A stretch of DNA of 64,000 bases from Flexithrix dorotheae DSM 6795 (GTDB lineage: Bacteria; Bacteroidota; Bacteroidia; Cytophagales; Flammeovirgaceae), in the NCBI RefSeq assembly GCF_000379765.1, contig NZ_KB903430.1, positions 468,945 through 532,944 of the forward strand. The letters run 5' to 3'. The notes under the pieces are model-generated. The model was not told the DNA's origin. It searched no databases and saw nothing but the letters and a program-made list of their open reading frames with translations. Made by a program: the position numbers and the translations under genes. Shown here one piece after another: positions 1 to 8,041 of this stretch (position 1 is the first letter of the stretch; every line of letters starts with the position of its first letter).

Positions 1-1465
1 ATTCTTTTGTCAATGCTGCATTGGAAGTAAACAACCCATGATCTGCATAAATTTTCGCTGTACTTTCATTGAAATTTCCAGTTCCTAAAAAGGCAAATTC
101 CTGCTCCTCCCCCGCTATTTCTCTTGTGATCAATGCAATTTTTGCATGCACCTTTAAACCAGGAATACTATACATTATTTTCACACCGGCTTCTTCCATC
201 AGCCTGGCCCATTTCAAATTATTGGCTTCATCAAATCTGGCTTTCACCTCTACAAAAACAGTCACATCCTTGCCATTTTTGGCGGCACTGATCAGGGCAT
301 TGGCAATAAAAGAGTTGGCCGCAATCCGGTAAACAGTCAGTTGAATTTTGGATACATATGGATCGATAGCAGCCTCATTGAAAAACTGAAGTACATAATC
401 ATAGGATTGATAGGGAAAGTGTAATAAATAATCCTTCTTTAAAATGGCTTCAAAAAATGTTTTATGGTCATCCAGCTCTTTTAAATCCAAAGAATTAAGT
501 TTTAGGTTTTCCAGGGCCGGTTTTTGGGGATTTGGCAAGCCAAGAAGGTCATTAAAATTATGATACTTTCCTCCAGGAACCATATCTTCATCCGACAATT
601 CTAAATTTTCCTTTAAGAATTGTTGCAATCCTTCAGGCATATTCAAATCGAATAGAAACCGGCTGGGTACCCCAATGTTTCTTTTGGAAAGATGCTTTTT
701 AATTTTATCCACCAAATCACCGGAAAACTCATCATTTATGAGCAAATCAGCATCCCGGTTAATTTTAATGCTATAACAGCCATTTACTTCATAGCCCGGG
801 AAAATAAGATCCAGATTTTCCCTGATGATGTCATCCAGAAAAATATAATAGTGAATGCCATTTATTGCAGGCAGCTGGATAAAACGAGGCAGATGATCGG
901 ATGGAATGTTTAAGATTGCAAAGCTCTTTTCTGCTTCCTGATTTTTTAAATAGGTTAGTTCAAGTGCAAAATATAGCTCTCGGTTATTTAAAAAAGGGAC
1001 TTTATTTTTGGATAAAACCACAGGCTGTAGGAATGCTAAAACCCTGTTCTTAAAGTATTTTCTTATGAATTGTTTATGCGTTTCGGAAGTAATTGCATCC
1101 TGATAAAGTACAATTCCGTTTTCCTTTAAAACAGGCAAAATTCCATCTCTAAAAATTACTCCAAATTCCCGTTGGTGCTGTCCTACAGTTTCCTGAATGG
1201 CATGAAATACAGCTTTTGGTTTGAAATCCAGTTTTTTCTTGATTTTCTTTTTAGGCAATTTTAAAATACTTCTCAGAGAAGCAACCCTTACTCTAAAAAA
1301 CTCATCGAGATTGGAAGAAAAGATAGCCAGAAATTTTATCCTTTCATACAAAGGCACCTCAGGATCGGCAGCCTCCATTAGCACCCTGTAATTAAATGAT
1401 AACCAACTTAAATCTCTATTATAATAAGAAAATACTTTTTCGGGTTTTTCCGCGATTTCGTCCAT
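1..1465 (-). CDS. ppk1: Polyphosphate kinase 1, 5' part (runs off left edge)
   Basis: Reversible transfer of the ATP gamma-phosphate to polyphosphate; a peripheral membrane enzyme. The frame is open from ATG at 1465 to the window edge, 488 codons of the roughly 690 usual for the family. The N-terminal part carries the typical SNLDEFFRVRVASLR helix (about residues 50-65). The phospholipase D-like region holds VEVKARFDEANN and KVHAKIAL; the His of VHAK is residue 440, matching the autophosphorylated histidine (His435 in E. coli). The second PLD half lies outside the window. The gene is divergent from the PhnA-like gene, with about 175 bp between them. No frameshift is seen. Identification is secure; only the C-terminus is missing. 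Confidence 0.95.
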   Translation of the reverse strand, partial: MDEIAEKPEKVFSYYNRDLSWLSFNYRVLMEAADPEVPLYERIKFLAIFSSNLDEFFRVRVASLRSILKLPKKKIKKKLDFKPKAVFHAIQETVGQHQREFGVIFRDGILPVLKENGIVLYQDAITSETHKQFIRKYFKNRVLAFLQPVVLSKNKVPFLNNRELYFALELTYLKNQEAEKSFAILNIPSDHLPRFIQLPAINGIHYYIFLDDIIRENLDLIFPGYEVNGCYSIKINRDADLLINDEFSGDLVDKIKKHLSKRNIGVPSRFLFDLNMPEGLQQFLKENLELSDEDMVPGGKYHNFNDLLGLPNPQKPALENLKLNSLDLKELDDHKTFFEAILKKDYLLHFPYQSYDYVLQFFNEAAIDPYVSKIQLTVYRIAANSFIANALISAAKNGKDVTVFVEVKARFDEANNLKWARLMEEAGVKIMYSIPGLKVHAKIALITREIAGEEQEFAFLGTGNFNESTAKIYADHGLFTSNAALTKE

Positions 1466-1597
1466 TTCGAAGGTAAAAAAATAATGAGCAATTTCTGCCC
1501 AAAACAAAACCATTCCGTGCGAAATACAAAAAAAGTTAAACGGGTTGATGGAAATTTAATATTTTATTGATTTTAAAAAATGGGAACTCATTAAGTG

Positions 1598-1605
1598 TAA
1601 CTTTG
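1598..1605 (+). promoter_or_regulatory. Bacteroidota -7 element (TAACTTTG) of the PhnA-like gene
   Basis: TAACTTTG fits the TAnnTTTG consensus for the main Bacteroidota sigma factor. It lies 36 bp before the ATG at 1641. An upstream TTG at 1567-1569 is further away than the usual 19 bases, so only the -7 box is claimed. An AGGAAAAG purine run sits just before the ATG. Confidence 0.5.
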
Positions 1606-1640
1606 CGAAAACAGTATTTTTACCACAAAAGGAAAAGAAA

Positions 1641-1850
1641 ATGGATGTAAAAGATAGCAATGGAAACATCTTAAATGATGGGGACTCCGTCCATGTGATT
1701 AAGGACCTGAAAATAAAGGGCATGTCAAAAACCCTGAAAAGGGGAAACGTAATTAAAAATATCAGGCTTACAGGTGATTCTGGAGAAGTAGAATGTAGGG
1801 TAGGCAAAAGTCAGGTAGTATTGAAAACGCAATTTTTGAAGAAAGCTTAA
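1641..1850 (+). CDS. Mini PhnA/YjdM-family protein (C-terminal domain only)
   Basis: A 69-residue protein that matches the C-terminal PhnA domain of the YjdM/PhnA family: D.NGN.L.DGDSV.VIKDLK.KG.S...KRG..IKNIRL, ending in ECR...GQVVLKT-like sequence. The family's N-terminal zinc ribbon (CxxC...CxxC) is absent. Despite the historical name 'alkylphosphonate utilisation', family members have no demonstrated phosphonatase role, so function is unknown. The ATG is preceded by AGGAAAAG and a TAACTTTG promoter box, and a strong hairpin terminator follows, so it is a stand-alone transcription unit. A reading on the opposite strand (1556-1807) is a shadow. Confidence 0.85.
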   Translation: MDVKDSNGNILNDGDSVHVIKDLKIKGMSKTLKRGNVIKNIRLTGDSGEVECRVGKSQVVLKTQFLKKA

Positions 1851-1857
1851 ATGGATT

Positions 1858-1893
1858 GAACATTGGCCAGATAAAGCCAATGTTCTTCTTTTT
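1858..1893 (+). terminator. Rho-independent terminator after the PhnA-like gene
   Basis: Ten-base arms GAACATTGGC / GCCAATGTTC with an 8-base loop, followed by TTCTTTTT. It starts 8 bp after the stop codon and separates this gene from the convergent AhpD-like gene. Confidence 0.85.
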
Positions 1894-1903
1894 CCAAAAT
1901 CCC

Positions 1904-2356
1904 TCAATTCTGAGAAGGCTCTGGCACTAATAATGTAGCCCTGCCAATGCGATTCCAGGCATTTATTCCGACAATTGCCATGATTATATCCGCCACTTTT
2001 TCCTTCCCAAAAACCTGTATAGCTTGTTCATAAACTTCACTGCTTAAGCCATTTTCAGCAATTAAGGTGATTTCTTCTGTCATTTTGATGATGATTTTCT
2101 CCTCCTCCGAAAAAAATGGGGAATCTTCCCAAAAGGGTAAAGCATGAATCCGGTATTGTTTTTCCCCATGTTCAACGGCTTCTCTGGTATGCATCTGCAC
2201 ACAAAATGCACAACCATTAATTTGGGAAGCCCTAATCTCAATCAAATAATACTCTGTGGTGGACAGGGAGCTTTTCTTTATCTGATTGGTCAAATCAAAT
2301 AAAGGCTTGAAAATTCCTGGTTTTACACTGCTAAGTTCAATTCTTTCTGCAATCAT
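1904..2356 (-). CDS. Carboxymuconolactone decarboxylase / AhpD-like protein
   Basis: A 150-residue protein of the CMD/AhpD fold. It contains E.RASQINGCAFCVQMHTREA, the AhpD-type CxxC-x3-H active-site signature around residues 51-58, which in AhpD relays electrons to peroxiredoxin. The C-terminal stretch IIMAIVGINAWNRIGR is typical of the alkylhydroperoxidase core subset. No dedicated peroxiredoxin lies next to it. The gene sits downstream of a Crp/Fnr-type regulator on the same strand. A perfect TTAAT-N4-ATTAA palindrome lies 55 bp before the ATG, suggesting control by that neighbour. A role in peroxide or redox defence is inferred. Confidence 0.9.
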   Translation of the reverse strand: MIAERIELSSVKPGIFKPLFDLTNQIKKSSLSTTEYYLIEIRASQINGCAFCVQMHTREAVEHGEKQYRIHALPFWEDSPFFSEEEKIIIKMTEEITLIAENGLSSEVYEQAIQVFGKEKVADIIMAIVGINAWNRIGRATLLVPEPSQN

Positions 2357-2411
2357 GATTTTTAAATTTTTGGTTACAGTTCAAAATTGACTTAAAAAGA
2401 ATTCTTAAAAA

Positions 2412-2425
2412 TTAATCATGATTAA
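2412..2425. promoter_or_regulatory. Crp/Fnr-like palindrome TTAATCATGATTAA
   Basis: A perfect 14-bp palindrome built as TTAAT-N4-ATTAA, the spacing of Fnr/Crp half-sites (TTGAT-N4-ATCAA). It lies in the short gap between the Crp-family regulator and the AhpD-like gene, about where the -33 box would fall, so it is a good candidate operator for the neighbouring regulator. Confidence 0.5.
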
Positions 2426-2466
2426 GAAATATCACTGACAATTATTTTATAGCAAAGAGTTCTGAT

Positions 2467-3036
2467 TCACTTCTTCCCTCTTATTTTACTGATAAATTCT
2501 GGTGTAAAACCAAGATAGGAGGCAATCATATATTGGGGAACTTCCTGAACGAAGGCAGGATTTTTCGAGCAAAAATGATGGTAAAGCTCTTCCCCGGAAA
2601 ACTTCAGGGAATATTCCATTTTCCGCTGATCTGCCACTTTTACTTTTTCCAGCAATATCCTGAAATAGTTACAAATAGCAGGAGAAACCGCCATCACCTT
2701 TTCTAAATGAACCCGACTAAACTTCAAGACTTCACATTTTTTTGTAGCCTGTATGTACTTTTTAGCGGGCGTGTGGTTAATCAGACTATCCAGATCAGTA
2801 ATCCACCAGTTAGGTATTCCAAAGTTGAAAATCTGCTCATTTCCTCTGTCATTTATTTGATATAACCTCAAACACCCTTTCAACACGAAATACTGGAATT
2901 TGCAAAACTGCCCCTCCTTCAAAAGAAATTCCTTAGGGCCTACTGCCTTGTATTCTACCTCCTCAAAAAGCAATGCCAAATCCTCTTCAGTTGGACTAGC
3001 AAATTGTTTGATATGTTCGGTGAGTTGTGGGTTCAT
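2467..3036 (-). CDS. Crp/Fnr-family transcriptional regulator
   Basis: A 189-residue regulator with an N-terminal cyclic-nucleotide-binding-like beta-roll (residues about 20-110: KEFLLKEGQFCKFQYFVLKGCLRLYQI) and a C-terminal winged-helix (about 150-189: VPQYMIASYLGFTPEFISKIRGKK). It lacks the RAA phosphate-binding motif of cAMP-binding Crp and the cysteine set of Fnr, so the ligand is unknown. This is the common Bacteroidota 'Crp/Fnr' subtype. It lies 110 bp upstream of the AhpD-like gene on the same strand and probably controls it through the intervening palindrome. The ATG at 3036 is unambiguous. Confidence 0.9.
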   Translation of the reverse strand: MNPQLTEHIKQFASPTEEDLALLFEEVEYKAVGPKEFLLKEGQFCKFQYFVLKGCLRLYQINDRGNEQIFNFGIPNWWITDLDSLINHTPAKKYIQATKKCEVLKFSRVHLEKVMAVSPAICNYFRILLEKVKVADQRKMEYSLKFSGEELYHHFCSKNPAFVQEVPQYMIASYLGFTPEFISKIRGKK

Positions 3037-3097
3037 TGGAAAAATGGTGATTGGAAGTTCTGCAACGGAAAGTTACAAATTTTCTAATACTACCAAC

Positions 3098-3724
3098 CTA
3101 AACCTTCACATTAAACCTTAAAGTAGTTTTTAATTTTTCCGGAGCCACTTTTCTGGTATCCGATAAATATATTTCTCTATGGATTTTGGAAACCCTTTTC
3201 AATCCATTTTTTTCAGCAAAATCTTCCATTATCCGGAAGGTTTCCGGCTCATCATCAAAACTACCTTTATGCAACATCTGCACACATTTCCCTTCCTCCA
3301 TTTCTTCAAATGCCACTTCTTTTAGCAATTTAAGTGGTTTTCTAGCCATTGTCATTTCTCTTATGGTTTCCACAAAATTGGCATTTACAAAGTCCGGTTG
3401 CCTAATCATTAACTTAAAAACTAAATCGTCTTTGTTAATTGACCCATTAAAATTCTTTTTGGCTTCCTCATTAATATCCCAAACTCCTTCTAGCGGATAA
3501 ACAACATAATCGTAGAAACCTTTGAGCTTCAGTCCTTTTTTTGGGCTCATTTTTATCCCATAGGAAAGCGTGTACAGAACTTCAATATAATCGGTAAATC
3601 CCGGCTCATTTGGGTTCCCTTCTCCATTGATGGTAAGAAATTTAAATTTGGGGATTTCAATTACCTCCGGTTTATTTCCGGGAATGTAGATTTTTTTCTC
3701 ATTTTTTCTCCATTCATGTTTCAT
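3098..3724 (-). CDS. GyrI-like small-molecule-binding domain protein
   Basis: A 208-residue cytoplasmic protein of the GyrI-like family (the AraC effector-binding / SOUL-like fold). It contains GNPNEPGFTDYIEVLYTLSYGIKM, the central GVWDINEE and the late KCVQMLHKGSFDDEPETFRIMEDFAEKNG segment typical of this group. There is no DNA-binding domain, so it is a stand-alone ligand-binding module. The start was placed at ATG 3724 rather than the longer frame from 3787, because a TAACTTTG promoter box lies at 3763-3770 inside that extension. The biological ligand is unknown. Confidence 0.85.
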   Translation of the reverse strand: MKHEWRKNEKKIYIPGNKPEVIEIPKFKFLTINGEGNPNEPGFTDYIEVLYTLSYGIKMSPKKGLKLKGFYDYVVYPLEGVWDINEEAKKNFNGSINKDDLVFKLMIRQPDFVNANFVETIREMTMARKPLKLLKEVAFEEMEEGKCVQMLHKGSFDDEPETFRIMEDFAEKNGLKRVSKIHREIYLSDTRKVAPEKLKTTLRFNVKV

Positions 3725-3762
3725 CTTTAGTCTTTTTTTTATGCACAGAAATTGATTCAGAA

Positions 3763-3770
3763 CAAAGTTA
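3763..3770 (-). promoter_or_regulatory. Bacteroidota -7 element (TAACTTTG) of the GyrI-like gene
   Basis: TAACTTTG on the minus strand, 38 bp upstream of the chosen ATG at 3724. It supports the shorter start. No good -33 box is seen at 19 bases. Confidence 0.45.
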
Positions 3771-3860
3771 GGAGCACCTGGTGACAACCCTATGTCAGTA
3801 TATCCATGAGAAAAATTTCACCAAGAATTAAATTATTTATTCTCAGTAAGGTATTGTACT

Positions 3861-3899
3861 AAAAACTCCCACCAGCAACTTCATGCTGTGGGAGTTTTT
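3861..3899 (-). terminator. Terminator after the flavodoxin operon (copy 1 of a shared hairpin)
   Basis: Arms AAAAACTCCCAC / GTGGGAGTTTTT enclose an AGCA/TGCT inner stem. A- and T-tracts on both sides make it usable in either direction. Its 12-base arms are identical to those of the hairpin at 5047-5084. Confidence 0.85.
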
Positions 3900-3979
3900 C
3901 ATTTATTTTCAAACCAAAACCGGTGGTTAAACACTGACTGGTGATACTTCAACAAAATAACATTTTCATTTGGAGAAAC

Positions 3980-4519
3980 TTATTGGACAGGAATTTCTGT
4001 GCTAAACTCTTCAAAAACCTGCTCTAACCACGCATTTAAGCGTTCGTCTGTAAGTTCAGACTCATTATCCTCATCTAAAGCAAGTCCCATAAAATAATTT
4101 TGACCTTCATACTCAAAAACTGCCTTCGACTCTTCAAAATCATAGCCTTCTACAGACCAGGCTCCTACCAACTCTCCTCCATTTTCCATCACCACATTAC
4201 CCAGTGTTCCAATACCATCCACAAAATATTCAGCATAACCAACCTGATCTCCTAATCCGAAAATTGCTACAATTTTACCTGAAAAATCAATAGTCTGGAA
4301 TTTTTCAAAAAAATAATCCCAATCACTTTGAAGGTCTCCGTCAAACCAGGTGGGTACTCCTATTAGTATATATTCATAGTTGGCAAATAAATCGATCTCC
4401 TTTACCCCACTCATATCATGAATCTCCAGATTTTCCTCACCAACGATTTCTACTATTTTTTCCACTACCTCTTCTGTACGTCCAGTATCAGAGCCGTAGA
4501 ATAATCCTATTTTACTCAT
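3980..4519 (-). CDS. fldA: Flavodoxin
   Basis: A 179-residue long-chain flavodoxin, an FMN-binding one-electron carrier of the cytoplasm. The phosphate-binding loop is GSDTGRTEE near residue 10. The FMN loops are visible as PTWFDGDLQSDW (about 56-67, with the stacking Trp) and GLGDQVGYAEYFVDG (about 89-103, with the stacking Tyr). The long-chain insertion is present, and the C-terminal NESELTDERLNAWLEQV matches the FldA family. It is the second gene of a two-gene unit, 6 bp after the upstream small gene, and ends at a strong terminator. Iron-limitation control is usual for fldA, but no Fur box is evident here. Confidence 0.95.
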   Translation of the reverse strand: MSKIGLFYGSDTGRTEEVVEKIVEIVGEENLEIHDMSGVKEIDLFANYEYILIGVPTWFDGDLQSDWDYFFEKFQTIDFSGKIVAIFGLGDQVGYAEYFVDGIGTLGNVVMENGGELVGAWSVEGYDFEESKAVFEYEGQNYFMGLALDEDNESELTDERLNAWLEQVFEEFSTEIPVQ

Positions 4520-4525
4520 ATTTTC

Positions 4526-4858
4526 TTAACTTAGTATGTTTGTGATTTCTTTTTCTATTGCCAATAAAGACACTGTACCCAATAATAATTCCCTGAATTC
4601 TAAGAACTCTTTTTTCTCAAATGCATAGCCACTATTCACTCTCGGAGGAAAAATTATTATCTTTTTGGAAGGGGAAACGACCATATCGTCCAGTTTATTA
4701 ATATCGGTTTCCTCTATAAAATCTTTAAACTTTTGGAGGCTGTTAAACCCAAAAACGATATGTAAATTTCCAAACTCAACCTGGTACATGTTTTTTCCAA
4801 CTACTTTATGCACCACCCCTTTCGCTGTTCGAAATATTTCGCTGTACCTTTTCTTCAT
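4526..4858 (-). CDS. Small conserved-type protein paired with flavodoxin, function unknown
   Basis: A 110-residue soluble protein without signal peptide or cysteine motif. The middle part (VEFGNLHIVFGFNSLQKFKDFI) vaguely recalls small Bacteroidota DUF proteins of the DUF6686 type, but not strongly enough to name it. It begins with ATG at 4858 after an AT-rich leader and ends 6 bp before fldA, so the two are almost certainly co-transcribed. A role tied to flavodoxin expression or iron status is only a guess from context. Confidence 0.75.
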   Translation of the reverse strand: MKKRYSEIFRTAKGVVHKVVGKNMYQVEFGNLHIVFGFNSLQKFKDFIEETDINKLDDMVVSPSKKIIIFPPRVNSGYAFEKKEFLEFRELLLGTVSLLAIEKEITNILS

Positions 4859-5046
4859 ATTTTTTATACTTATTTATAATAAGACTAAATAAGAACAAAG
4901 ATCAGGTGAAATATTAATTTTTACAATCCCTAGCATTAGGTAAATTTTCAAATGCTTTAATCATGAAAATCATCTGGAAGTTGGTTAAGAGCATGTTTAA
5001 ATTTTAACTGTTTCGCTGCAAACGCCCATTATTGATATTACCATAA

Positions 5047-5084
5047 AAAAACTCCCACAACCATTTAAGGCGGTGGGAGTTTTT
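5047..5084 (-). terminator. Terminator after dsbD (copy 2 of a shared hairpin)
   Basis: Arms AAAAACTCCCAC / GTGGGAGTTTTT, identical to those at 3861-3899 but with a different loop, flanked by further T/A runs. It lies 45 bp beyond the dsbD stop codon. Confidence 0.85.
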
Positions 5085-5128
5085 GGATTTTTTTACCTTA
5101 ATCAGGAAATCCTCTAATTTTTCGTTGG

Positions 5129-7342
5129 CTATTTTTTCACCAGCTTTTGATCTCTTTTATTAAATTCATCCAAACCTCTGTCTAAAAATGTGACAAATGC
5201 ATTTACATCAGGTTCGTAGGCAATTGGTTTGACCAGCAGGTTTTCATTATGGTCCAGCAATACATAAAAAGGCTGGGCATTTCTATTAAATCTTTCTATT
5301 TGGAAATGGGCATTGATCGCCCCAATGGTTTTCCTGATCTTTCCATCTTCACTTTTCACCCAATCCTCTTCCGGAACAACAGTCCTGTCATCTACATACA
5401 GGGCAATCACTATATAATCATTCATCAATCTTGAGAGTACCGGGGTTTCTCCCCACACATTATCTTCCATCTTCCTGCAATTTACACAGCCATGTCCTGT
5501 GAAATCGATAAAAACAGGCTTTCCTTCTTCCTTAGCCACCTTCATTCCCTGCTCAAAATCGTAATATCCCTGAATACCATGTGGCATTTCCTTCATATAC
5601 TGAGCGTACTTCACATTTTTTCTATTATACCTATTTTCTCCTTCAGCATTCTGATAAGCCAGATATTGTTTGTTTTGCTGAATTTCAGCCATGATGTCGA
5701 AATCGTGGGTATTTCTTGGCGGCAAATAACCTGAAAGTCCTTTTAAGGGTGCACCAAACATCCCGGGAATCAGGTAAATCAAAAAGGCAAAACAAACCAG
5801 ACTTAACAGCAACTTGGAAACAGAAACATGATCCTGTTTTTCATCATGGGGAAGCCTGATATATCCTAAATAATACAATCCCATGAATAAACTAATCGCA
5901 GCCCAGATGGCAATATAAACCTCTCTGTCTAAAATTCCCCAGTGATATACCTGATCTGCTACACTTAAGAATTTGAATGCCAGTGCCAGTTCAATAAAAC
6001 CAAAAGTCACTTTTATGGTATTCATCCAGCCTCCGGATTTGGGCAGTTTATCCATCATTCTTGGGAAGAAAGCGAAAATGGTAAATGGCAGGGCAAAAGA
6101 TAAAGAAAACACAAATATCCCCAGAATGGGCACCATTAAGCTGGTTTCCCCATTCGAATCGATCAGCAAGCCCAATAATAGCGCAATAATGGGACCTGTA
6201 CAGGAGAAGGAAACAAGAGACAGGGTAAGCGCCATAAAAAACGGAGCGATCAAGCCGCCTTTATCTACCTGTTTATCGGCACTGGTAATCCATTTACTGG
6301 GTAATACCAATTCGTAAGCCCCAAAAAATGAGAAGGCAAAAATGATGAAAATGGCAAAGAACAATAAATTCACGAACCAGTTGGTACTCAGTTCATTGAG
6401 TATGGTTAACCCGAACAGTTTTGTCATTATGGCTACCGGAACGGTATAGATAAATATTATGGACAATCCAAAGAAAACAGCTTCTCCTTTTGCCTTTCGG
6501 TTGGTAAAAAATGACACGGTCATTGGAATCATGGGAAAGACACATGGCATTACAATCGCAGCCAACCCGCTGGTAAATGCCAACACCATCAACCAGAACA
6601 AAGATCCCTGAGATTCGTCTTTTAGTAGTTTATCATTTATAGAGGCTGACGCTTCCTGATCTTCCTCCACCTCTTCCTTTACAACCTCCGTTTTTGGCAT
6701 ATTTTCCTGAACTTCGTTTTCAGATTTTACCTGTTCTGAAGACTCAGATTCTGCTTCTGCAACTGGATTTTCAGTCGCCCCAGCTTTGGGAATGGCTATA
6801 TCCTTATTTTTCTCAATTACAGGCTCAGTATTGCCCTGTGATCCTGCCGGAGCTTCGTTTTTTACTTTTAAACCGGAAAAATTAAACACTTCTTCAAAGA
6901 GGATACATTTTCCATCAATATCACTACAGGTTTGTCCTAGCACACCCACTTTTACATTGAAGCCATCTTTTAGCACTTTCACCTTTTGGCGAAACTCGGC
7001 TTTTTCCTTAAAATAAGTGTATTCCCCCTCCCAGATTAAAGAATCATATTTTCTTTTGGGATTAATCGGCTTCACCTCCCCTACCAGCTCATAAGTATCA
7101 TTTTCCTCAAATGAAAACTCGGTGACCATTGGCCCTAAATCCGGATCGAAATCAGAAGAATACAGATACCAGTCCTTATCAATCTCCGCAGTAAATATCA
7201 GCTCCACCGACTCTCCAATTGCGGCCTCCTTTTTCGCCAACCTGGAATCCCACTCTATGTGTTTTTCCAACTGGGCAAATAGGGTAAATGGAAGAATGAT
7301 TAATAACAAATTTATAATACCGAATTTGATTGTATTGTTCAT
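5129..7342 (-). CDS. dsbD: Protein-disulfide reductase DsbD
   Basis: A 737-residue inner-membrane electron conduit that moves reducing power from cytoplasmic thioredoxin to the periplasm. A signal peptide (residues 1-23) is followed by the DsbD N-terminal immunoglobulin-like domain, then an unusually long acidic Glu/Ser/Lys linker (about 165-240). The membrane domain of about eight helices carries the two redox cysteines in MPCVFPMIP and SFSCTGP. A C-terminal thioredoxin domain contains GCVNCRKM (Cys619/Cys622). It is transcribed alone, with a good promoter upstream and a hairpin downstream. The acidic linker is longer than in enterobacterial DsbD. It likely supplies electrons to periplasmic reductases and cytochrome c maturation. 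Confidence 0.95.
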   Translation of the reverse strand: MNNTIKFGIINLLLIILPFTLFAQLEKHIEWDSRLAKKEAAIGESVELIFTAEIDKDWYLYSSDFDPDLGPMVTEFSFEENDTYELVGEVKPINPKRKYDSLIWEGEYTYFKEKAEFRQKVKVLKDGFNVKVGVLGQTCSDIDGKCILFEEVFNFSGLKVKNEAPAGSQGNTEPVIEKNKDIAIPKAGATENPVAEAESESSEQVKSENEVQENMPKTEVVKEEVEEDQEASASINDKLLKDESQGSLFWLMVLAFTSGLAAIVMPCVFPMIPMTVSFFTNRKAKGEAVFFGLSIIFIYTVPVAIMTKLFGLTILNELSTNWFVNLLFFAIFIIFAFSFFGAYELVLPSKWITSADKQVDKGGLIAPFFMALTLSLVSFSCTGPIIALLLGLLIDSNGETSLMVPILGIFVFSLSFALPFTIFAFFPRMMDKLPKSGGWMNTIKVTFGFIELALAFKFLSVADQVYHWGILDREVYIAIWAAISLFMGLYYLGYIRLPHDEKQDHVSVSKLLLSLVCFAFLIYLIPGMFGAPLKGLSGYLPPRNTHDFDIMAEIQQNKQYLAYQNAEGENRYNRKNVKYAQYMKEMPHGIQGYYDFEQGMKVAKEEGKPVFIDFTGHGCVNCRKMEDNVWGETPVLSRLMNDYIVIALYVDDRTVVPEEDWVKSEDGKIRKTIGAINAHFQIERFNRNAQPFYVLLDHNENLLVKPIAYEPDVNAFVTFLDRGLDEFNKRDQKLVKK

Positions 7343-7408
7343 GGAACTTCAAATGTTTATGCCTGCTCTTTTCTGATTGATATTTTTTGGCCTTCTTAAT
7401 AACACCAC

Positions 7409-7439
7409 CAAAACTATCTAAAATCAATATCAGTTCAAA
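7409..7439 (-). promoter_or_regulatory. Bacteroidota promoter of dsbD
   Basis: On the minus strand TTTG (7439-7436) is followed after exactly 19 bases by TAGTTTTG (7416-7409), a full match to the Bacteroidota consensus TTTG-N19-TAnnTTTG. It lies about 67 bp upstream of the dsbD ATG. Confidence 0.7.
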
Positions 7440-7600
7440 TATCTTAATTCTTTATGAATTAACCCCGGGATAACTCGCATTATTGGCCCTTCCGCTCTTT
7501 TCATTTTCCCCTTCACTACAATTCAATTTTTTGCTTTCAGAATTCTACCCAATTTTGAGACATACAAAAACAAAAAACACAATACTAAATCATAAAAGAG

Positions 7601-7975
7601 ATGAAAAAGTTAACCTTATTATTCGCATTAATTACATTGAACCTCGGCTTAAACAACAATTTATTTGCATATCAGGAAGGAGATAAGCCTGCGAATAAGG
7701 AAATAAATGACAATAGGGATGGCAATTTAACGGAACAGGATACGGTAAAAGAAATTTTACTTGATGATGAAGATCTTGATTTAGAAAGTGAACCAAAAAT
7801 GAAAATAATAGTTTACAATCAGGATGGAGATTTGGTCTATTCAGCAGAAATGGATGAAGAGGATTTTGAACAGAAAGATCTTCCTTATGGAGTGGAATTA
7901 ATGATGAATTATGGTAATACCTATTATTACACAGTGGATGATTCACCAGTAGATCAGGGTCCATTATTACAATAA
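7601..7975 (+). CDS. Small secreted acidic protein, unknown function
   Basis: A 124-residue protein with a clean signal peptide (about 1-23, ending LFAYQ). The mature part is strongly acidic (many Asp/Glu, for example LLDDEDLDLESEP) and resembles the short exported proteins common in Cytophagales. There is no lipobox and no recognised domain. The segment MKIIVYNQDGDLVYSAEMDEEDF may form a small beta-sheet. The gene is divergent from dsbD and is followed by a good terminator, so it is monocistronic. I do not recognise the family. Confidence 0.8.
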   Translation: MKKLTLLFALITLNLGLNNNLFAYQEGDKPANKEINDNRDGNLTEQDTVKEILLDDEDLDLESEPKMKIIVYNQDGDLVYSAEMDEEDFEQKDLPYGVELMMNYGNTYYYTVDDSPVDQGPLLQ

Positions 7976-8008
7976 TCTTTTTAACCTTAACCTATAAAAA
8001 ATACCCCG

Positions 8009-8041
8009 GGATCAGTAAAAAATTTGCTGATCCTTTTTTTA
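8009..8041 (+). terminator. Terminator of the small secreted protein gene
   Basis: GGATCAG / CTGATCC stem with an A-rich loop, followed by eight T residues. The T-run overlaps the stop codon of the convergent DUF4286 gene. Confidence 0.85.
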
